From Sternotherus odoratus (lineage: Eukaryota > Chordata > Testudines > Kinosternidae), in the NCBI GenBank assembly GCA_032164245.1, contig JAVMKO010000002.1, positions 181,232,920 to 181,296,919 on the forward strand: DNA of 64,000 nucleotides, in the 5' to 3' direction. The translations under genes were made by a program, and so were the position numbers. Positions within the stretch are counted from its first letter, which is position 1. Each line of letters starts with the position of its first letter. The notes under the pieces were generated by a model. It made no database searches and had not been told where the DNA came from. It saw only the letters and a list, made by a program, of their open reading frames with translations. This document shows, one piece after another, positions 58,289-64,000 of the stretch.

Positions 58289-58959
58289 CGGGTCCGGGAT
58301 TTGGGGCGTCAGCCCATGGACTCCCCCCCAGCAAAGGGAAAAGGGACTGATGGGGAGCCCAGAGGGGCGCCAGAGAGAACTGCCAGGCTTACCTGCTGGC
58401 AGTGTGGGAAGCCAGGGCACATTAAGAGGGACTGCCAAGCCATGGAGTGTGGCTACACCGATTGGTGTGGGTGGACCGAGGTTTGGGGGCGGAAGCCGCG
58501 GAAGGGGGTGCCCACCCTGCGGGTGCAGGTGGGGAGGGAGTCCCAACCGGGGGTAGTGGACTCAGCCTCCCCCTGTACGCTCGTCCACAGAGCATTGGTA
58601 CGCCCTGAGTGGCTAATTCCGGGGGCTACCATGGACCTACAGTGTGTCCACGGGGACAGGAAGACCTGTCAGGTGGCCCGGGTCCCCCTAGAGATTGGCG
58701 GTCGATTCTGCTGGAAGCGGGTCGGTGTGCCAGAGGGGTTACCTTGCCCCGTAATTATTGGGCGGGACTGGGGCCCGGTGGGAGGTACGAGGCCCCGGGC
58801 TGCCCCGAGGCCAAGCGTGCGAACCCGTACGGGGGGTTCGGCCAAGCGAAGGGGCGGGTCTCAGCTCAATAACCCAGCGAAGGACCTAGACAGCCAGGAA
58901 TGGCTGAGGCCAGAGCAAGAGGTGAGCTCCACAGAGGAAGTCCCTAGCCCCTGTGAGAG
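58289..58959 (+). CDS. Element D nucleocapsid zinc knuckle and aspartic protease
   Basis: Same frame as Gag, immediately after the TGA, open to the solo-LTR insertion at 58960. It encodes a CCHC knuckle (CWQCGKPGHIKRDC) for RNA binding, then a retropepsin-like segment with VVDSASPCTLVH (candidate catalytic Asp codon at 58559-58561) and CPVIIGRDW. The usual protease triplet is D-[ST]-G; here it is D-S-A, so activity is doubtful. Having nucleocapsid and protease behind a stop implies either readthrough of TGA or an inactivating CGA-to-TGA change. The tail resumes after the inserted LTR. Confidence 0.8.
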
Positions 58960-59664
58960 TGTGGCGGGGTGACCACCCGCCCCCTACCGGAAGGGGCTTG
59001 GAAAAGCCCCAAAAGGTGTTTGAAATAGCCAGGGAAGGGACTGTGGCTGGAAGCCTGCAAACTCCCAGGCTGATGGGGAGTTTGGGCTCAGCTGTGTGGC
59101 CACGCCCCAAACACTCCCAGCCAGGATATAAGGGCTGGGAGGTAGAGAAGGGGGTCAGTCTCCTCTGTATTCAGAGGGAGACAGGCCTAGCTGCAGGAGC
59201 TGAAGCCAGGTACCTGGGTTAGGGCAGAGCTGGGGCAGGGCAGAGGGAGCTGGGTAGGCTCTAGCCAAGAGCCCCAGGCCTCCGGGCCTGATACAAGGTC
59301 TGACCCAGGAGTACTAGGGCTGCAGGGGGCAGCCTAGGGCTGGAGATAGCAGCAGCAGGCCAACCCTCCTTGCCTGGGATGAGAAGCCATGATACTGCAG
59401 TCCGCCCCAGTGAGCAAGTAGTGACTGACAGTGGCACACTCTGAGGCGAGTAGGGGATAGTGGGTGGTGGGTTCCCGGGTACTGACCAGGGGGGTACTGC
59501 AGGGGTGCAGCACCCTCAGCAAGGGGCTCCGGGGTCCGGGAGGGACACGGGGCCAGAGTGGAGAAGCGGACGTCGGCCGGCAGGGGGCACTCCAGGGTCA
59601 AAAGAGCTAATTCCCGTGACGACCAGACGGGGGCGCCGCCGGGTGAGTGACCGACCCCGTCACA
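58960..59664 (+). mobile_element. Solo LTR inserted into element D
   Basis: 705 bp, TGTGGCGGGG...CCCCGTCACA, flanked by GAGAG (58955-58959 and 59665-59669). It has a 'ggatataaggg' TATA box near 59124. It differs from the D and E LTRs, so a third LTR family is involved. It presumably arose by recombination between two LTRs of a full element. Its first codons introduce the stop that ends the protease frame. Confidence 0.9.
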
Positions 59665-59949
59665 GAGAGCCTGGGGGAAACTGAGGCAGGGGGACGGTCA
59701 TTCCCACCCTACTGCCTGCAGTGTGAGGAGTGGACAAGGCTCCCCCCCGAAAAGCAGGGGGTCAAAGAACCTCAACCCCCTGCCTGGGTGGTGCCTGTGA
59801 AAGAGGCCCAGGCAGAAAACAAAAAGGCAGTGGGGTTCTCCGCCGCAGCCGGGCATGATACCCAGAAACCCAGGGATCATGCTGCCATGGTAAAAGAGAT
59901 GAGAATTAGAGGTTCGAGGGCCCTGTTAAATATAATTGGGAAACATTGA
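59665..59949 (+). pseudogene. Element D C-terminal tail of the gag-protease frame
   Basis: After the solo LTR the frame of D resumes, given one target copy, and runs to a stop at 59949 (ends NIIGKH). It contains two Cys pairs (YCLQCEEW) but no known domain. Only 44 bases separate the stop from the 3' LTR, showing that D never had pol at this place or lost it cleanly. Confidence 0.6.
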
Positions 59950-59979
59950 AGGGTCTGAGCCAGCCCAATGGGGCTAGGC

Positions 59980-59993
59980 TAAGGGGGGAGGTG
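59980..59993 (+). promoter_or_regulatory. Polypurine tract of element D
   Basis: AAGGGGGGAGGTG directly before the truncated 3' LTR, the plus-strand primer site. Element E has an almost identical tract at 63219-63232. Confidence 0.8.
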
Positions 59994-60117
59994 TGTGGCA
60001 GGGTGGGCTTGACCCAGCCTGCCGCCCCTTTAAGAGGGAGAAAAGCCTTCTGCAAACCCCTGGTGCAGAAAGCCTAATCAGCCACCTGGCTTGCAGGGCA
60101 ATCAATTGTATGTGTTG
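59994..60117 (+). repeat. Truncated 3' LTR of element D
   Basis: First 124 bp of the LTR, with only about three differences from 57081-57204. It breaks off at 'tgtatgtgttg'; the next base already belongs to pol-linker sequence of E. Confidence 0.9.
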
Positions 60118-61735
60118 TACCCCGGATTTGAGAGTTTACTCCCCCCAGTAGAGCGAGAGGAGGGTAGCACCCCCAGGCTGAGCCGGAGGCACCTACAGAT
60201 AGCCTCACCCCAACTTTTGCTGAATTTGCCCCAGAGCTATTTTCATCCCCTGGGAAATCCCGAAAGTCTAGGCGGGAAAAGAGAGCAGATAAAAGACTAG
60301 GGACCAGGATTCTAGTGAAAAACCAGAAAACCTCCCTTGCGGGTAAGCGAACCCGTTCAGAAGGCCAGGAGACAGTTCAGGCCACTGAGGACTCAGAGGC
60401 AGCTCCTAGCCCAAGTAGGGACAACCAAAGGGATGGAGTGGAAATAGGTCCCGTGGCGTTAGGTCAGATGGGTACCGCACGGGAGAAATTCGGGCAGGAC
60501 CAAGCCAATGACCCCCTGTATGTGAATGTGAGAGAGGAAGTAGTGGAAGTATATGGCGTGCCTGTGGAAGGAAAGACCAAAGGCCTGAGGCCATATATTG
60601 TAATCAAATATGATCTTTTGTACCGTATAGTGCAAATACGAGGGGAAGAAATAGAGCAGCTCTTAGTCCCGCGGAAACACACAAGGGCAGTACTGGAGTT
60701 AGCTCACAGTCATTTATTTGGGAGACATCTAGGAGTAGGCAAGACACTTGATAGATTCCTAAGAAGATTTTATTGGCCAGGAATACGCGCAGAGGTCCAA
60801 CGCTATTGTACCTCCTGCCCAGAATGTCAGTTGCATAGTCCCCGACCTCACTTGCGGGCCCCATTAGTACCTTTGCCCATTATTGAAGTCCCTTTTGAAA
60901 GGATAGTCATGGACCTAGTGGGCCCTCTGGAAAAATCAGCACGGGGCCACCGACATGTACTAGTCATCCTTGACTATGCCACACGGTATCCAGAGGCCAT
61001 TCCTTTAAGAAACCCCACATCCAAGGCAATAGCAAAAGAACTACTCCAGGTTTTTGCCAGAGTGGGCATCCCCAAGGAGATCCTGACTGATCAAGGAACC
61101 CCTTTCATGTCAAAATTAATGAAGGACTTATGTACCCTGCTTCGCATTCATGCCATACGGACCTCAGTCTACCATCCTCAAACAGATGGCCTGGTTGAGA
61201 GGTTTAACCGCACCCTTAAGAATATGATCCAGAAGGTGGTAGCACAGGACGGAAAAGATTGGGATACCCTTCTACCATACCTGATGTTTGCAATACGAGA
61301 AGTTCCCCAGGCGTCCACTGGCTTCTCTCCTTTTGAGCTACAATACGGACGCCACCCACGAGGAATATTAGATATTGCCAAAGAGGACTGGGAAGAACAA
61401 CTCAACCCTGGAAAGAATGTCATTGAGCACATGACACAGATGAGAGAACGAATAGCTCGAATAACCCCTATAGTATGAGAACATTTGGAAAAAGCACAAG
61501 AGACCCAGCGGACATATTACAACCGTCGATCAAAAGTACGGAGGTTTCAGCCAGGAGAATCGGGTGATGGTGCTAGTGCCGACAGCAGAAAGCAAACTCC
61601 TGGCCAGCTGGCACGGGCCATATGAGATAGTGGAAGCCATTGGAGAAGTGAACTATAAAGTCAGACAACCAGATCACCGAAGACCAGAACAGATCTACCA
61701 TGTAAATTTACTGAAGCCCTGGCGTGACCGAGAGA
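60118..61735 (+). pseudogene. Element E integrase
   Basis: A basic linker (SRREKRADKR, read near 60272) leads into an open frame 60315-61478. Integrase features: HHCC zinc domain (HSHLFGRHLG, then CTSCPEC), catalytic D in MDLVGP (codon 60912), D in TDQGTPF (61089) and E in LVERFN (61197), giving D-x35-E. The core is complete. A TGA at 61476-61478 (probably from CGA) and a one-base insertion near 61560 follow. Past these, a GPY/F-type C-terminal module is readable (ASWHGPYEIV, YHVNLLKPW). It would insert element cDNA with 5-bp target duplication if intact. Located upstream of RT, as in Gmr1. Confidence 0.9.
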
Positions 61736-62500
61736 CATGCCTGGTAATTCAGAGAGCTCCACCCCACATAGACGACCCACAGGGGCAGGTGAGGATATCC
61801 CCCGAGTTAGCCCCAGAACAACGTACAGAAGTCCTGGATATGATCCAACGGAACCAAGATGTGTTCTGTACAAAGCCAGGCCGTACGACACTGGTCCAAC
61901 ATCATATCATTACCAGACCTGGAGCAAGGGTGACAATAAGACCATACCGAATACCAGAAGCTAAAAGAGAAGAAATAAGGACAGAAGTGAAGAAGATGCT
62001 GGAACTTGGGGTTATTGAAGAATCCCACAGCCAATGGTCCAGCCCTATTGTCTTAGTACCCAAGCCCGATGGTACCATGAGGTTTTGCAACGACTTCCGG
62101 AAGTTGAATGAAGTATCCCAATTTGATGCCTATCCGATACCACGTGTTGACGAGCTAGTCGATCAGTTAGGCAAAGCCCGATATCTAACCACTCTGGACC
62201 TAACTAAAGGATATTGGCAAATTCCCCTGGCCAAGAACACTAGGAGAAGGCTGCTTTCTCTACACCTGATGGTCTGTTCCAATATACTGTCCTTCCTTTT
62301 GGACTCCATGGGGCCCCGGCTACTTTCCAGAGACTTATGGACAAATTGCTGTGACCCCACGCCAGGTATGCTGCCGCCTATTTAGATGACATAGTCATCC
62401 ATAGCCCTGACTGGGAAACGCACCTCGGAAAAGTAGAGGCGGTACTAGACACCCTGCGAAAGGCCGGTCTCACTGCCAACCCCCTCAAGTGCGTGATAGG
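61736..62500 (+). pseudogene. Element E reverse transcriptase
   Basis: The frame opening at 61564 runs through the RT fingers: ARVTIRPYRIP, LGVIEESHSQWSSPIVLV, RFCNDFRKLN, TTLDLTKGYWQIPL (catalytic D in LDLTKG). A one-base shift near 62247 breaks it. The active-site YLDD lies at 62379-62390 in the next frame, followed by the thumb and connection. Sequence type is clearly Ty3/gypsy, not Ty1/copia, despite the copia-like domain order. Confidence 0.9.
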
Positions 62501-63190
62501 ACTAGCTGAGGCCAGATATCTCGGGTATGTAGTAGGAAGAGGCTTGGTAAAACCCCAAATGAACAAAGTAGAGGCAATACAAGATTGGCCTCGGCCAGTC
62601 CGCAAAAAGCAGGTCAGAGCATTTCTGGGGTTAGTAGGATACTATAGGAGATTCATCCCTCATTTCGCCACAAGAGCAGGTCCATTGACGGACCTGATAA
62701 AGGCTCGGGGACCCGAGATAGTAAAGTGGACTGATGCTGCAGAGGGAGCATTCACAGATTTAAGGACAGCCCTTTGCTGTCATCCAGTACTCATTGCCCC
62801 AGACTTCGAGAAGGAATTTGTCCTACAGACAGATGCCTCAGAAATAGGGCTAGGAGCTGTCCTTTCACAGATGGTAGGGGAGGAGGAACACCCAATCTTG
62901 TACCTCAGCTGGAAACTACTCCCCCCGGGAACAAAAGTATGCTGTCATTGAAAAGGAATGTCTAGAGGTAAAATGGGCTATGGAGACGCTCCGCTACTAT
63001 CTACTGGGGCGGCGGTTTACCTTTGTAACAGACCATGCCCCGCTCCAGTGGATGCACAGAAACAAGGAGAAGAACGCAAGGGTGACGAGATGGTTTCTTT
63101 CCCTGCAACCTTTTAACTTCCGCATATAACAGAGCCGGAAGCCAACATGGCAATGCGGATGGCCTGTCACGACAACACTGTCTCTCGTCC
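62501..63190 (+). pseudogene. Element E RNase H
   Basis: Open to 62951: RAFLGLVGYYRRFIPHF of the RT connection, then VLQTDASEIGLGAVLSQ with the first RNase H aspartate. An extra C in the run at about 62922-62927 shifts the frame. The rest (KYAVIEKECLEVKWAM with the Glu, FVTDHAPLQW with Asp) continues in another frame, and a further break follows FNFRI near 63128. Nothing follows RNase H before the polypurine tract, which confirms integrase is not downstream. Confidence 0.88.
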
Positions 63191-63218
63191 CAAGTAGCTC
63201 AACCCCATGGTGTTGAGC

Positions 63219-63232
63219 AAGGGGGGAGGATG
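63219..63232 (+). promoter_or_regulatory. Polypurine tract of element E
   Basis: AAGGGGGGAGGATG directly before the 3' LTR; nearly the same as in element D, which supports close kinship of the two. Confidence 0.8.
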
Positions 63233-63797
63233 TGTGATAGAGGAAGGTCAGGGAGCTGTGGCAGAGTGTTTGAGGGGAGATATATCAGCTCCAGGTTCAT
63301 TAGGGTGTGGCTCCCTGTAGACTAGGGAAGCAGGCAGCAGGTTAATTAGGAGCACCTGCTGTCAATTAAGGCCTTAATAAAAACCCCTGCCTCAGGCAGA
63401 CAAGTGTGGGTGTTTGGAAGGAGTTTGGAGGCGTTGGAGCAGAGAGCAGTTTGGAGAAGTGCTGTGGTGAGCTAAGAAAGACCCAGACCTTAAGTAAAGG
63501 AACACCTGGCTTGTGTAGAGAGAGGGCAGGAAGCCCCCCACAAGCTGAAGAATAGGAGAGGGAAGTAGTCCAGGGGAAGGAGTAGCTAATCCCAGTGGTT
63601 TACCGCTATCCTCAGGGCCCCTGGGCTGGGACCCGGAGTAGAGGGCGGGCCCGGGTCCCTCCCTCTCCCCTTCTCCCCTCTAGGATACTTGTGGGACAGT
63701 TAATACCCTGTTCAGAGGCAAGAAAAAGGCTCCCTGAATTCCCCCACAAGAAGAGAAAGTGCAGGACCCATCAATATCGTGGGAGTAATTTGCCACA
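63233..63797 (+). repeat. 3' LTR of element E
   Basis: TGTGATAGAG...TTTGCCACA. It contains AATAAA at about 63377. Unrelated in sequence to the LTR of element D. The right boundary is a judgement from the TG...CA rule, since the 5' copy is missing. Confidence 0.65.
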
Positions 63798-64000
63798 AGG
63801 GACACACAAAGATTTGGGCGGGGCATGCCCCTGCTTACCCCGCACCCCTTGTTCACGCTCCTGCCTAGAACCTGCTTTTGCAAAGTACTTAGCATTACAT
63901 AGTACTTCATATATTCAAAGCACAGCTCCCACAGACTTCACTGCAGCTGTGAGTGCTCAGCACATCTGCAAATTAGACCTCATGATTTCAAATAAAGCAT
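63798..64000. repeat. Edge sequence with dispersed reptile repeat phrase
   Basis: 'cagctcccacagacttcact' and 'gtgagtgctcagcacatctg' near 63921-63970 follow a phrase common in reptile interspersed repeats. Family not assigned. Confidence 0.4.

Larger units (their letters stand above)
57081..60117 (+). mobile_element. Gmr1-like Ty3/gypsy LTR element D, gag-protease only, 3' LTR truncated
   Basis: 5' LTR (57081-57512), leucine-tRNA-type primer site, one long gag-protease frame, a polypurine tract, and the first 124 bp of the 3' LTR (59994-60117). The two LTR parts are nearly identical over the shared 124 bp. A solo LTR of another family is inserted at 58960. No integrase, RT or RNase H lies between the two LTRs, so D is non-autonomous. 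The 3' LTR stops abruptly at 'tgtatgtgttg' and runs into element E. The family call rests on the SCAN-like capsid and the adjacent integrase-before-RT pol. Confidence 0.85.
60118..63797 (+). mobile_element. Gmr1-like LTR element E, 5'-truncated, integrase-RT-RNase H order
   Basis: Begins inside the gag-pol linker and continues through integrase, RT and RNase H to a polypurine tract and a 567-bp 3' LTR (63233-63797). No 5' LTR or gag. The integrase-first order distinguishes Gmr1-like elements from ordinary Ty3/gypsy, which have RT first. It is inactive: one stop and several single-base frameshifts interrupt pol. Confidence 0.88.

Overview
The window looks like intron-rich, AT-rich nuclear DNA of a non-avian reptile, most likely a turtle. 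The evidence is one clean vertebrate protein-coding exon plus a mobile-element mix of DIRS-type tyrosine-recombinase retrotransposons, Gmr1-like Ty3/gypsy LTR elements, CR1 LINE tails, MIR/L2 remnants, hAT and Tigger-type DNA transposons and short inverted-repeat MITEs. Birds and mammals lack this DIRS plus Gmr1 combination as far as I know, and no L1/Alu-type sequence was recognised. The species is inference.

The only host gene signal is a 118-bp minus-strand exon at 32849-32966. It encodes the C-terminal half of a PHD finger that I recognise as PHF14. It has a good acceptor and a perfect GTAAGT donor. I found no other exon, so about 32 kb on one side and 31 kb on the other are probably PHF14 introns and most of the window is intronic.

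Layout: 1.2-4.3 kb is a complete non-autonomous LTR element (LTRs about 97% identical, GCTAC target duplication). 4.7-16.1 kb holds a CR1 piece, Tigger and hAT MITEs, and a C-rich composite repeat with an apparently exact 558-bp tandem duplication. 17.2-21.4 kb is DIRS copy A: intact RT-RNase H frame, gag mostly deleted, recombinase frameshifted. 25.5-30.0 kb is DIRS copy B, old and decayed. 30-48.5 kb is AT-rich intron with the PHF14 exon, a MIR, hAT elements and a pair of oppositely oriented MITEs. 48.5-54.8 kb is DIRS copy C, nearly full length: intact tyrosine recombinase, long Gag with an arginine-serine domain, RT with one nonsense codon. 57.1-63.8 kb is a composite of two Gmr1-like LTR elements. 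The first (D) encodes a Gag with a SCAN-like capsid segment, zinc knuckle and protease but no pol, and carries a solo LTR of a third family. The second (E) is 5'-truncated and encodes integrase, then RT, then RNase H, followed by a different 3' LTR.

All three DIRS copies lie in the same orientation as PHF14. Each young copy carries terminal inverted repeats and an internal complementary region that joins complements of both element ends, the signature of DIRS replication through a circular intermediate. No tRNA, rRNA, CRISPR or bacterial-type feature was seen. The most interesting items are the SCAN-like Gag in an element family with integrase before RT, the SR-protein-like domain in the DIRS Gag, and the long overlapping reading frames of the DIRS elements.
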